Below are positions 18,237 to 27,775 of a DNA stretch of 64,000 bases, piece after piece. The notes beneath the pieces were generated by a model. It saw nothing but the letters and a program-made list of their open reading frames with translations. It did not search any database and had not been told where the DNA came from. A program made the position numbers and the translations under genes. The DNA comes from a bacterium. Its GTDB lineage: Bacteria > Bdellovibrionota > Bdellovibrionia > Bdellovibrionales > Bdellovibrionaceae. Each line of letters starts with the position of its first letter. Within the stretch, counting starts at the first letter, position 1. Location: NCBI GenBank assembly GCA_019752925.1, contig JAIELP010000001.1, positions 1 to 64,000 of the forward strand. The letters are read 5' to 3'.

Positions 18237-18383
18237 TAAAAGTCACCCCATCAGTTATGTTTCCGTAATTAATTTTAATTGTATAATGGTCGCAATATCA
18301 AGACAAATAAGAAGTAACTAGTAAACGTATTGATTTGAGACTAAGTCGCACTGTTGGCGACACCAACCCATTACGCTGATGCG

Positions 18384-18412
18384 TTGACATATTTTTAACA
18401 GCTTTGTACCCT
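18384..18412 (+). promoter_or_regulatory. Candidate sigma-70 promoter for the membrane protein gene
   Basis: TTGACA at 18384-18389 is followed after 17 bp by TACCCT at 18407-18412, a perfect -35 with a weak -10. The ATG at 18420 is so close that a transcript from here would be nearly leaderless. No purine-rich ribosome-binding site precedes that ATG, which is consistent with this but not proof. Confidence 0.35.
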
Positions 18413-18419
18413 TATTGAA

Positions 18420-20120
18420 ATGGCAAAACTCTTGCGATACGTAGCTGCTTTTACGACTATAGTTCTGGTCTGTGTTATCAACTTTTCAATTCACGAATCT
18501 GGAGCTCGAAGATTTAAAAGTGAAAGAAATGTTTTTGCCTTTTATTCTGAAAGCATAGTTAAAGACTTTGACCTAAATATTATAAATCAAGTTGATCCAG
18601 ACATGACGTGGATGGTTACAAAAACCTATAATCATCCAGACCTGAGAGAAAATGGAATTTTCAGTTTAAATTGGCCTGTTTTTTCTATTGCAAATAATTT
18701 GCAAAAAGCGGGAATAGATTTTGCCTCTTTAAACAAGATTACAATTTTTGATGCGGCTCAAAGCATCTGTAATTTATTGGCCATAATGATATTTTTCATC
18801 TTTATTCTTACCAGAAATGATTATCGTAATATTACTAAGAGACATAAATTTTTTTTACTCCTAGCTACGTATTTTGGTGTGCCGCTTTTTTTCTATTCAA
18901 TTGTTAGTTATACGGCAATTGAAACATTTGCAATGGCGCTGCTGGCATTAGCATTTTTTTTAACAAATGATTTAACTAATAATACAAAAAAGATTTATAG
19001 CTTTTTTCTGTTAGGCGCACTATGGGGCGTAGCCTGTGTTATTAAAACACACTGCAGTTATTTTTTGATTTACTTTATTGGATACCAGGTGCTTGCTAAT
19101 GGAAAAGAATCAATAAAGCCAATTTTTTTATTTGCTTTGGGCGCAACAATTCCTTTTTCATTAAACGTTGCTAATCAAGTAATTCAATGGGGGTTTTATA
19201 ATAATTATCATGCTTATTTAATGGAAAATTATTTTAAATATATTAATAACAGCTTTAATCCGTTAATTTTTTTCGGACGGAATGGTTATTTTGCAACTTC
19301 ACCGCTTACTTTAATTTACATGATAATACCTGCATTTTTATTAGTTAACAGTTCTTACAAAAAACAAGTCATAAGCTTCTATTTGATGATATTTATCATG
19401 CTTATTTTAAATTCATTTAGACCCATACAGGAAGAAGAGTTTGGTGCAAGAGTTTTAATGGTGTATTTAGTTTTTTTTATACACTTTTTATTTTTATTTT
19501 TTCAAAAATTTATTTCCAAAAGCAAAATCGTTATTTCTATGGTTTTTGTTGCAGCGCTAGTTAATTTGTACCAGGCTCTTTCATATCTATTATATGGTGA
19601 TAAGTTTTACAGCATGCCGTTTTTTGAGGTAAGCTCTTTTAAAGAAAAGATGTTTAAATTAATTTATTTAAACCTAAACACAATTCAGACATTTTCGGTT
19701 TTAGATATTTTAAAACTAAGTTTACTGGTTGCGCTAACATTGTTAGCGCTATTTTTACTTACAAAAGTTATAAAGAGCCTCAGATCGGCTGCCATTTGTA
19801 TTGTTTTGAGTTACGCATTAGGTAGCGTATTTAATTTTTATTATAATAGTGAAAATGTAGAGCAGCTAAAACAGAAAAGTTTTTTTACACAGTCGGTAGT
19901 GGCGGGTGGTCTAAGTCTTTACTGTTACGATGATTTAGTTTCTGCATTTCCAAAATTTATATATTTTTCTAATACCGGCATTCTCAGTAAAAGCGAAACT
20001 GAAATACTTGCAGTCAAAGAAAAGTACAGAAATCAAATCATTGATGAAATTTTAGTAGACCCAATAGGGTTCCGATCACAATTAGAAAAAAATATCTGGC
20101 GAAAAACAATTTGGGATTAA
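18420..20120 (+). CDS. Polytopic membrane protein, possibly GT-C type glycosyltransferase
   Basis: 566 aa. One N-terminal transmembrane helix is followed by an extracytoplasmic loop (DPDMTWMVTKTYNHPD), about ten further hydrophobic segments and a roughly 90-residue soluble tail. This layout resembles lipid-carrier-dependent GT-C enzymes (ArnT/GT39/GT83), with a first loop rich in acidic residues, but no diagnostic motif such as HPPL is present, so the family call is tentative. It ends convergently on the cupin_8-like gene with a 4-bp overlap. The FG-GAP gene upstream is divergent across 183 bp. Confidence 0.6.
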   Translation: MAKLLRYVAAFTTIVLVCVINFSIHESGARRFKSERNVFAFYSESIVKDFDLNIINQVDPDMTWMVTKTYNHPDLRENGIFSLNWPVFSIANNLQKAGIDFASLNKITIFDAAQSICNLLAIMIFFIFILTRNDYRNITKRHKFFLLLATYFGVPLFFYSIVSYTAIETFAMALLALAFFLTNDLTNNTKKIYSFFLLGALWGVACVIKTHCSYFLIYFIGYQVLANGKESIKPIFLFALGATIPFSLNVANQVIQWGFYNNYHAYLMENYFKYINNSFNPLIFFGRNGYFATSPLTLIYMIIPAFLLVNSSYKKQVISFYLMIFIMLILNSFRPIQEEEFGARVLMVYLVFFIHFLFLFFQKFISKSKIVISMVFVAALVNLYQALSYLLYGDKFYSMPFFEVSSFKEKMFKLIYLNLNTIQTFSVLDILKLSLLVALTLLALFLLTKVIKSLRSAAICIVLSYALGSVFNFYYNSENVEQLKQKSFFTQSVVAGGLSLYCYDDLVSAFPKFIYFSNTGILSKSETEILAVKEKYRNQIIDEILVDPIGFRSQLEKNIWRKTIWD

Positions 20121-21112
20121 GGCCATCTTTTTGGAAAGTATTTACCCTGTGCATTTCCAAAAACCCGAATAAGCGAAAACGGGTACATTGAAAGCAAAAT
20201 AAACGATGTAAGGATTGGACTTTTAAATGCGGCTCGGAAAGGTATCCATCTAAACCCAATTCCAATCGACGGCGTTAAATTTTCAACATAATGCCAACAA
20301 AAGGCAGGATTAAAATACAAGTCGCCTGGATCTAAAACTACATCTACGAAAGGAAGTCGTTCAAAAATTTCTTTTTGTGTCGGGTCATCGGGAAACAGAA
20401 GCTCCTCTTGAGCTAAAAAGTGAGGTTGTCGGTCAACCTGGGGATTAATAAGAGGAGTCCACTCTTCAGATAGTAAAAGCCAGCGCTTGACGCCATAGAT
20501 CTGAACAAAAAAAACATTGGCTAAAGCGGCATGTATTCCAGAACGAGTTCCTTTGGCTCCCATAAATAATTGCTTACCAGACTCAAGATTTCTTACAACG
20601 CGATAACTTTTTAACAGCTCCATATCCAAATCTTTTTCGGCCCCTGTTGTTTTGTGCAAAAAATTACTAAATTTAACGTAGCTTTGACTGCCTTTATCAA
20701 TTTCTTCAGCAATTTCTTTAAAAGTCAGCTCTTTGTAACCGTAGCCTTTAGTTTTGGGATCGACAAAAGGCTGCGTTTCATTCGGGTATTTTTCGGCAAA
20801 AAAGTGATGTGACCACTTTCCGACAGCAGGCCAATTTTTTGCGGCACCTTTGATGAGAACTGATTTTCCATGAACGGCGTACTTATCATGAAAGTCAGCC
20901 TCAGAAAGCTCGGTAAACGTATCAATAACAGTAATTTGTGCTTTTGGCCGCTTTAATAGACGTTTTTGAAAACGTTCAGCCAATGCATTTTTTTTTTGGC
21001 CAAAGTAGCCGGTGCCCTTATGTGGGCCAAAAAGGTGTTCCATGTACCAGTAAAAATAGAAAAGATATTTTTCTGTTTTCGAATATAAGTCGCTCATATC
21101 TGATTGTGTCAT
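20117..21112 (-). CDS. Cupin_8/JmjC-like protein lacking the metal-ligand Asp
   Basis: 331 aa. The C-terminal two thirds match the cupin_8 (FIH/JmjC-like) pattern: SGIHAALANVFFVQIYGVKRW, then DPGDLYFNPAFCWHYVENL. The family normally coordinates Fe(II) with HxD...H. Here the first motif reads His-Ala-Ala, while the second His (CWHYV) and the K-R-W after the strand are kept. It may be a non-catalytic relative or use different chemistry. Candidate hydroxylase or structural partner in the locus; the substrate is unknown. Confidence 0.75.
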   Translation of the reverse strand: MTQSDMSDLYSKTEKYLFYFYWYMEHLFGPHKGTGYFGQKKNALAERFQKRLLKRPKAQITVIDTFTELSEADFHDKYAVHGKSVLIKGAAKNWPAVGKWSHHFFAEKYPNETQPFVDPKTKGYGYKELTFKEIAEEIDKGSQSYVKFSNFLHKTTGAEKDLDMELLKSYRVVRNLESGKQLFMGAKGTRSGIHAALANVFFVQIYGVKRWLLLSEEWTPLINPQVDRQPHFLAQEELLFPDDPTQKEIFERLPFVDVVLDPGDLYFNPAFCWHYVENLTPSIGIGFRWIPFRAAFKSPILTSFILLSMYPFSLIRVFGNAQGKYFPKRWP

Positions 21113-21175
21113 AATGATAACTCCAGAGGAAATTTGACGCTTTTTTATGTCGCTGACGCTATTATATAACCTATT

Positions 21176-22600
21176 ATGCAGTTTAGAAAAGTCTTATTTA
21201 TAGATCTGTGGGAATCGTTTTATGATCGCAACCCACTTTATGCTTTAACTGCAATTTTAAAACGAAACAACATTCAAGTTGATTACACGTTTTCAAAACA
21301 CTTCATTAAGAATATTGAATTTGCAAAAGAATATAAGCCAGATCTTGTAATGTACTCTGCATTTTCGTCGCAGCTGGATGATTTTGTAAAATTTGATGCT
21401 ATGCTTAAGTTGGCTCACCCATGTCAGAGCATGATTGGTGGTCCGGGTCTCAACGATAAGTATTCGCACAGTATAGTTTACAACAGCACGATAGATTACA
21501 CCTGCGTAGGCGAAGGCGAAATTGCACTGGAACACTTTATTAAAACCGGAACACCAGCTTTTAATATTATTCCAAAAGACCAGTTATTGGCTCCGCAGAA
21601 GTATAATTTATTTGCCAACTTAGACGACTTGCCGCTTCCAGACCGTTCGGTGGTTTACCACAGAGATTCATTAAGAAAACAAATGCCTTCCAAGCAATTT
21701 TTAAGTGGACGAGGTTGTCCGTATAAATGTACTTACTGCCACAATCACTTAGAGCATGAAGTATTTAAAGGTAGCGGCAAAACTGTGCGTTTAAAAAGTG
21801 TCGATTACCTAATGGAAGAAATTAAAGATGTGCAAAGCAAGTATCCTTTAAAAACTATTGTTTTTCAGGATGACATTTTTTTTCTAAATAAAAAATGGGG
21901 TTTAGAGTTTTCCGAAAAGTATCCGAAGCACATTGGTTTGCCATTTACCTGTAATGTGCGTTCAAATTTAATAGATGAAGATGTGGTGCGTGGATTAAAA
22001 AATGCCGGTTGTACCACTGTAGCCTGGGCCATAGAGTCTGGCGATAATGAGATGCGAAATAAACTTCTCAAAAGAAATGTAACAGATGAAAATATTTTAA
22101 ATGCGGCCGAATTATTCAATAAGTATGGCATTATGCATAGAGTGAACAATGTAATTGGGTCGCCCGGCGAAAGCTTTGAGCAGATATTAAAAACACTCGA
22201 ACTTAATATTAAAACAAAGCCCTATATGAGTTCAGCCCATATATTTATTCCGTTTCAAGGCCTGGAGTTAACGGAATATGCGCTTAAAGAAGGGCATTTG
22301 GATCCAAATAAAATTCAGTCGCTTCCTAAAACTTTCGCTGAAAAAACTGTTTTAAATTTTACCGAAACTGAAAAAGATAATATAAAAAAAATGATGTATC
22401 TGTTTCCGATCTTAACAAGATATCCCGCACTATATGAAAACAAAGTCGTCTTTAAAGTTTTAATGAATATGCCACATTGGGCATTGTATCCATTTTATCA
22501 GACAGTCCATTTATATTTTTGGTCTAAAATGTATCGCGTATCGGCTGACTTGCTAACACAGCTCAAAATTATAAGAAGATATTTTTCATACGGAAATTAA
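21176..22600 (+). CDS. B12-binding-domain radical SAM protein
   Basis: 474 aa. The N-terminal B12-type domain (MIGGPGLNDKY, CVGEGEIALEHF) leads to the radical-SAM core with Cys181-x3-Cys185-x2-Cys188 (RGCPYKCTYC), AIESGDNEMRNKLLKRNV and GSPGESFEQ. The tail has a hydrophobic stretch (MPHWALYPFYQTVHLYFW), as in the other B12 enzymes of this locus. It is first of a plus-strand pair: its TAA directly abuts the ATG of the next B12-radical-SAM gene, and translational coupling is likely. Confidence 0.88.
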   Translation: MQFRKVLFIDLWESFYDRNPLYALTAILKRNNIQVDYTFSKHFIKNIEFAKEYKPDLVMYSAFSSQLDDFVKFDAMLKLAHPCQSMIGGPGLNDKYSHSIVYNSTIDYTCVGEGEIALEHFIKTGTPAFNIIPKDQLLAPQKYNLFANLDDLPLPDRSVVYHRDSLRKQMPSKQFLSGRGCPYKCTYCHNHLEHEVFKGSGKTVRLKSVDYLMEEIKDVQSKYPLKTIVFQDDIFFLNKKWGLEFSEKYPKHIGLPFTCNVRSNLIDEDVVRGLKNAGCTTVAWAIESGDNEMRNKLLKRNVTDENILNAAELFNKYGIMHRVNNVIGSPGESFEQILKTLELNIKTKPYMSSAHIFIPFQGLELTEYALKEGHLDPNKIQSLPKTFAEKTVLNFTETEKDNIKKMMYLFPILTRYPALYENKVVFKVLMNMPHWALYPFYQTVHLYFWSKMYRVSADLLTQLKIIRRYFSYGN

Positions 22601-24003
22601 ATGAAAAAACTGCCTTTTTACTTAATTTTCCCACACCAAACGATCGTAAGTTTACGCGTAACTGCGACTGCGCATCGGAGTCAAAAGGAAATTATTTTTG
22701 GCAGCCCTATGATTATTTATTGCTAAGCGGAGTTTTTTCTGAAGACACAAATGTACAATTTTATGATTGTGTTGCACACAAAACAAAGTTTGAGCAAATA
22801 CCATTTCCCGAAAAGCTAGATTTAATTATAACGTCAGTTATAGATGCTCTTTGGGAAAATGATTTAAATTATTTGGAAATGTTATCAAAAAAATTTCCTG
22901 ATACACCGATTTTAGTGTTTGGAGATTCGACACTAGAGGAAAACAATTGCGAGCAAATTTTAAAGTACAGCACTGGCATTATTACCAGCCCACTTTTATT
23001 TAATATAAAAGAGCTACAGAGCTGGACTATTGAGAATTTTGTTTCACAGGCAGAAGTGCTAGGTTTAAAAACCTTAAGTAACTTTGCAAATAAAATTCCA
23101 ATCAAAAAAAGCTTTAAAACATTTAATGTAAAACCAAGGCATGAATTATTTATTCACAAACGCTATCGCTGGCCATTTGCCACTTATTTTAAATATACAA
23201 CTATAACAACAAGCTGGGGCTGCCCATATTCTTGCAGCTACTGTACAGCAAGTAATTTGTCGTCAATATACCGTATTGCTTCTGATGTAATAGAAGATAT
23301 GGAAAAAATTAAAGCTATGGGGATAAAAGAAATTTATTTTTCGGACAAATCCTTTGGACTACCAAAAGAAAATACAACCAATATTCTTAATTTGATGATA
23401 GAAAAAAAATTTAAATTTTCGTGGTCTACCTATTTTCACCCAAATCAGTATTCACCGGATTTTTTACAGTTAATGAAAACTGCGGGATGCCATACAATTA
23501 TAATTGGAATTGAGTCCTATAATAGAGCCAAGTTGAGGCAGTATGGCCGCGTAATTCAGGATGACAAACTAGAGGGCCTTATAAAAAAAGCTAATGAAAT
23601 TGGCATTAATGTTTGTGGCGATTTCATAATCGGGTTTCCGCACGAAACTCAAAGTGAAATAATGGAAACTTTAGATTGGTCTAGGAAACTAGATATAGAC
23701 TATGCTTCCTTCAACATAGCAACACCATTGCCGAACACCTCAATCAAATTGAGCGCAATTAAAAATGGATTGATATTGCCCAATGCACACCACTTCGATA
23801 CGACTGGTTTAAGTGGGGTAATGACCCACCCTCAAATTTCTCATGAAAAGTTACTTAAAATGCGAAATCATGCTCTGGGCGCTTTTTACTTAAGACCATC
23901 TTATTGGATTAAGAGATTGAGTCGACTAAGAGGTTTTCAGCATTTAGTGATTCAGATCGAAGAATGTTTAAATATTTTATTTAAGGCTATAAGTAGTAAA
24001 TAG
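22601..24003 (+). CDS. B12-binding-domain radical SAM protein, apparent 1-base frameshift at its start
   Basis: The uninterrupted frame from an alternative start at 22720 encodes 427 aa with Cys168-x3-Cys172-x2-Cys175 (WGCPYSCSYC), IGIESYNRAKLRQYGR and GFPHETQSE. The same frame stays coding upstream to about 22609, including LNFPTPNDRKF and NCDCASESKGNY, a normal N-terminus for this family. The only suitable ATG (22601, abutting the previous stop) is out of that frame by one base. It is followed by a run of six A at 22604-22609; seven would give MKKTAFLLNFPTP. This may be a sequencing error, a phase-variable tract or a real mutation. Predicted full product is about 467 aa. Confidence 0.75.
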
Positions 24004-24006
24004 AGT

Positions 24007-24744
24007 TTAAACAATGATCAACTGATTATTGCAGTTTTTACAAGCTTCAAATTTATGACGATTTCCGAGTTTTAATTCATTTCTAAAATGGACATATTTT
24101 TCTGAATTCCAAATACTCATAATGTCCTGCTCATGAATATTTCCCATTACATGATGTTGAAAATAGTCTTCATAGCAAGCCACCACATTACCCTTAAGCG
24201 TTATTACAAGAACGCAGCGAGGTATGAAACAAGGCGTATTGAGCGGCTCTGTAATACGAGCCCCTGCCTTAACGGCACCGGCTCTGTTGGTCATAGGAAT
24301 TTGTTTAAAAGTAGAAAATTTAAAGCGGTTGGTCGTGTAGATGCTTTTATCGTCAGAAATGAAATCTAAATTATGGAGCTTAGCCTGATGGTGCTCAGTA
24401 ATAACAAAACGATCCAGACCATCTGCATAAAGCGCATCAATTTTATTTTTATCCAAATTTGTACCATTGCTATAAAGAATTGTTTTAGCTTTTGGTAGAT
24501 GTTCTTTTGTCATTCTTACAAATAAATTTAAATTAGGCGAAAGAGTGGGCTCATTGTAAAAATGATAAGAAATTCGGCCCGCATAATTATATTGTTGTAG
24601 CTGCAACATAATTTTTTTGAAAGTTTCCAATGGCATGTGCCCTTTTTCAATGCGCTCTGATTTAGAATTGGGACAATAAGCGCAGCTCAGATTGCAATCG
24701 GAATTAATTTCAATTTCAACAGCCAAAGGCAGATTTTCACCCAT
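24007..24744 (-). CDS. Radical SAM/SPASM protein, short
   Basis: 245 aa. The core begins almost at once with Cys17-x3-Cys21-x2-Cys24 (CNLSCAYC) and continues with YNEPTLSP. The C-terminal SPASM-like region keeps CFIPRC, NVVACYEDY and CKNC for an auxiliary cluster. SPASM enzymes commonly modify peptides (RiPP maturases) or aminoglycosides. Its start overlaps the stop of the 370-aa radical-SAM gene by 1 bp (TAATG). It is third in the operon PqqD-S74, SPASM enzyme, SPASM enzyme. Confidence 0.85.
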   Translation of the reverse strand: MGENLPLAVEIEINSDCNLSCAYCPNSKSERIEKGHMPLETFKKIMLQLQQYNYAGRISYHFYNEPTLSPNLNLFVRMTKEHLPKAKTILYSNGTNLDKNKIDALYADGLDRFVITEHHQAKLHNLDFISDDKSIYTTNRFKFSTFKQIPMTNRAGAVKAGARITEPLNTPCFIPRCVLVITLKGNVVACYEDYFQHHVMGNIHEQDIMSIWNSEKYVHFRNELKLGNRHKFEACKNCNNQLIIV

Positions 24745-25856
24745 TAGGCGCCCTTTTCATGATTGTCTTTAATCAATTGGTGATATTTTTCATAAAAATA
24801 GAATTTATTTACAGGATTGAGACTATCTATTAAAGGGCGAATCACACGTGTGCTGTTTAATATTTGTTGTAAGCTTAAGTTTGAAAAATACCATTCTAAT
24901 ATATCAGTGCGACGAGTTTCTTCTAGGCTTAATAAAGAATATTGAGTGGGCTCGTATAGAAAAGTTCTGAAAACCTCCACTTGATGAGTTTTCGAAAAAT
25001 TATAAACATCTCCTAGTTCTTGCCAATTTTCTTGTTGAAATAAAAAATTGATTCGAATATTTAAACCACTCAAACCATTGCTTAGTCGCCATAAATCATA
25101 ATCTTGCAAATCTTTCATCGTTTGAAGCGCTTTATTAAAATCACCTTTTTTTCGTATGACTTTATAGGTTTCTGCGCGAGTAGAGTCTAAGCTGATAATT
25201 AAATTTTTCATTTTAATTTTATTCAGTTGTGACTTGATATGGTCGTTTAGTTTCCAGTTAGCGTTGGTCGTGATAGTCCACTCAGCATTGGGTTTTTTTT
25301 CGCTTAATAGATCAATGAGCTTATAGGTGTCTTTTTGAATAAAGGGTTCGCCAGATAAAAGCTCCACTTCGTGTAAATTTTCAATCCAGAAATCAAGTTT
25401 TTCCCAAAAGTTTATTTTGTCGTATAGAGCATTAGGTTTTTGCCAAACATGACACATCTGACATTCTAGATTGCAATGCCCATTAAAATTAAATGCGAGA
25501 CGCATTGGTTTAATGCTCTGGTGTACATTAAGTTCCTTAACTTTTTTAGTGAGCGAGTTGTACTCGGGGCAATGATGGCATTTACGGTCTTTAATTTCAG
25601 TTTTGCAAATAACTGGGGTGCCGTTTAAAAACTCCTGTCGCCAATTCTTGATAAAATCACCATTCCAGATTTCATCGAAGGAGTTTTCGAGAATGTTGCC
25701 TACAGGAAACTCACAGCCTTTATGGCGACAAGCTCCAACTTTACCATCGGGCTCTAATAACAAAGTGGTAAAAGGAGCTACGCAAAAATTTTCGGAATAT
25801 CCGGAATCTATATGATAATTTTCAACTTCTTTAGAGGAGCTAAAAATCTTACTCAC
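24744..25856 (-). CDS. Radical SAM protein with N-terminal SPASM/twitch-like cysteine block
   Basis: 370 aa. An auxiliary-cluster segment comes first (CVAPFTTLLLEPDG, GACRHKGC, NILENSFDEIWNG, CHHCPEYN), followed by the radical-SAM core Cys128-x3-Cys132-x2-Cys135 (CNLECQMC) and ELLSGEPFIQ. The same order of twitch block before core is seen in the 33282 protein. It lies 8 bp downstream of the PqqD-S74 gene and overlaps the next SPASM gene by 1 bp. The tight coupling suggests the PqqD-like domain presents a substrate to this enzyme. Confidence 0.85.
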   Translation of the reverse strand: MSKIFSSSKEVENYHIDSGYSENFCVAPFTTLLLEPDGKVGACRHKGCEFPVGNILENSFDEIWNGDFIKNWRQEFLNGTPVICKTEIKDRKCHHCPEYNSLTKKVKELNVHQSIKPMRLAFNFNGHCNLECQMCHVWQKPNALYDKINFWEKLDFWIENLHEVELLSGEPFIQKDTYKLIDLLSEKKPNAEWTITTNANWKLNDHIKSQLNKIKMKNLIISLDSTRAETYKVIRKKGDFNKALQTMKDLQDYDLWRLSNGLSGLNIRINFLFQQENWQELGDVYNFSKTHQVEVFRTFLYEPTQYSLLSLEETRRTDILEWYFSNLSLQQILNSTRVIRPLIDSLNPVNKFYFYEKYHQLIKDNHEKGA

Positions 25857-25864
25857 ATCGCTAA

Positions 25865-26629
25865 CTAGTGTTTAAGCTTTCTGATTTCAGTCTCGAGTTC
25901 AGAAATTTTTAAATTTTGCGTGTCGATCATATTTTTTAACTCTTTAATGCTTTCAACGAGGTAAGGAGTTAGTTTTGTATAGTTCACTGTGAGCATTCCG
26001 CTTACAGAATCTTTTTTAACTAAATCTGGCATAACTGCGGCTACTTGTTGAGCCACAAGTCCAATTTGCTGAGTTTTTGGAGCTGATGCGGCTGCGGTCT
26101 CATTCCATAAATACGAAATACCGTCTAATGACATAATTTTATCAAGCGGATTTGCTAGAGGTTCCACATCTTTTTTTAAACGAAGATCTGAGCCGGCGAA
26201 AACATCTAAATAAATACTTTCGTTTAAAACTTCAGATTCGATTTGAGCTAAGTTAAATGACTTAAGCTGACCAAACTCATAGGTTGCACTATTATTTAAA
26301 AAAACAGAAAGATCTGCTTTTTTTGTAGAAGGCACCTCTTCTGAAGACACTTGTAAAAGTTTTAAATCCACAAGTTCGGAAATGTAGTTGGAGAAATCCT
26401 GAGCCAGCGAAGACTGTGCTGTAAACTTAGCTTGTAACGCTGTTAAAATATCTTGAGCATTAGTTGCAGATTGAAATAAATGCCAGATGTTTGCAGCAAT
26501 TCCATCGATTTTATAAAAAATGTTTGCATCATCAGTTTTCATCAGAATAACGGTATCATCCTGGTTTCGTCTTGAAATAAGATTTTTATTAGAGCAAAAA
26601 ATTTGATTAAGTTGAATTTGATTTTTCAT
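25865..26629 (-). CDS. PqqD-like domain fused to peptidase S74 intramolecular chaperone
   Basis: 254 aa, no signal peptide. Residues about 8-95 look like a PqqD/RRE winged-helix domain (ILMKTDDANIFYKIDGIAAN, IWHLF, DILTAL, FSNYISELVDLKLL). Residues about 146-235 match the S74 chaperone of phage tail fibres and endosialidases: SDLRLKKDVEPL, GISYLWNE, IGLVAQQVAAVMPDLV, LTVNYTKLTPYLVESI. A short heptad helix ends the protein. S74 domains trimerise and can cut themselves before the Asp of the Ser-Asp step, here Ser147-Asp148. It is the first gene of an operon with two SPASM radical-SAM enzymes. PqqD domains bind peptide substrates for such enzymes; how an S74 domain fits is unknown. Confidence 0.8.
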   Translation of the reverse strand: MKNQIQLNQIFCSNKNLISRRNQDDTVILMKTDDANIFYKIDGIAANIWHLFQSATNAQDILTALQAKFTAQSSLAQDFSNYISELVDLKLLQVSSEEVPSTKKADLSVFLNNSATYEFGQLKSFNLAQIESEVLNESIYLDVFAGSDLRLKKDVEPLANPLDKIMSLDGISYLWNETAAASAPKTQQIGLVAQQVAAVMPDLVKKDSVSGMLTVNYTKLTPYLVESIKELKNMIDTQNLKISELETEIRKLKH

Positions 26630-26731
26630 TCTTAAATGATGTATTTTTTTTTTGCTTTTTACAATTAAAAAGGCAAGTCTAAAGCATGCTTCAATTTACA
26701 ACCCAATGCGTAACAAAGTGAATATATCAAA

Positions 26732-27775
26732 ATGAGAATCTGGACCATATTTCTTGTTGTATTTCGTAATGCCGAGCTGGGTTTGCGAGACCTTTTTGGC
26801 CTTAAATACCGGCCCTATAAGCTACTTTTGGAGCTAACAGACTACTGCAACTCAAAGTGTAAAACCTGTTTTATATGGAAAAAAGGAGAAGAGCAAAAAG
26901 TTGAAATCAAGGTTTCTGAACTCAGCACTTCTTTGAAAGAATTTGGGCCCAATCTGCTGTGGATTTCACTTAGTGGCGGCGAGGTTACACTCTATAGTGA
27001 TTTCGATGAACTGGCCGAGGCGCTTAGTTTTGTATGTCCTAATTTGCGTATTATTACCTTTACAACAAATGGCTTAAAGCCCGAAAAAGCACTGGAGTGC
27101 GCCCTAAGCCTTAAAAAACGTGGCTATGATTTATTTATTACAGTTAGTATGGACGGTGATGCTCACACACACGATTTTATTCGTGGCATTGATGGCAACT
27201 TTGACAGGGCTCAAAAAACCTATGAGTTATTAAAGGATGCCGGAATTTGGTGTCACTATGGCCTAACGGTTTCAGGCCATAATGAGGCTTACATAAAAAA
27301 TAAAATCAAAAATGATATTCATAAAATACGTGCATTCAGCTATGAACACAGTGGCGGTATATATAAAACTCATAATCAAACTTCATATCAACAAATTTCG
27401 CAGAGTATTTCAGTAATTCAGTCTTATTACAAAATTAAAAGCTTTGGAGAGGTAGTAGAATTTATTTATATAGTTTTGGCTAAAAAATTCTTTAGCCAAA
27501 ATAAAAAACGATTACCAGTACCCTGTGATGTAGTGGCTAGTAGTCTGCATATTAGGCCAAATGGAGACATTGTACCCTGTATGTATTTACCGGCCTTAGG
27601 TAATATCAGTCGCAACAAATTAGATCAAATCTTGCATAGTGTTGAAGCTCGCAGTTTACGATCGCGCGCAATCAAGGGCAATTGCAATAAGTGTTGGATG
27701 AACTGCTATGCACCGCACTCGATCATGAGACATCCGATATCAGCTATTAAGGCCATGTTAACGACTAATTCTTAA
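26732..27775 (+). CDS. Radical SAM/SPASM protein
   Basis: 347 aa. Core motif is Cys39-x3-Cys43-x2-Cys46 (CNSKCKTC), with LSGGEVTLYSDF and VSMDGDAHTHD. The C-terminal SPASM region is HIRPNGDIVPCMYL, LGNI and CNKCWMNC. It is transcribed divergently from the PqqD-S74 operon across 102 bp and converges on the second methylthiotransferase with an 18-bp overlap. The architecture is that of peptide-maturase and heme d1/PqqE-like families; the substrate is unknown. Confidence 0.85.
   Translation: MRIWTIFLVVFRNAELGLRDLFGLKYRPYKLLLELTDYCNSKCKTCFIWKKGEEQKVEIKVSELSTSLKEFGPNLLWISLSGGEVTLYSDFDELAEALSFVCPNLRIITFTTNGLKPEKALECALSLKKRGYDLFITVSMDGDAHTHDFIRGIDGNFDRAQKTYELLKDAGIWCHYGLTVSGHNEAYIKNKIKNDIHKIRAFSYEHSGGIYKTHNQTSYQQISQSISVIQSYYKIKSFGEVVEFIYIVLAKKFFSQNKKRLPVPCDVVASSLHIRPNGDIVPCMYLPALGNISRNKLDQILHSVEARSLRSRAIKGNCNKCWMNCYAPHSIMRHPISAIKAMLTTNS

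Noticed and set aside
26630..26731. RiPP precursor peptide upstream of the PqqD-S74 operon
   Set aside because: No short frame with a ribosome-binding site and peptide-like sequence was seen in this 102-bp gap.
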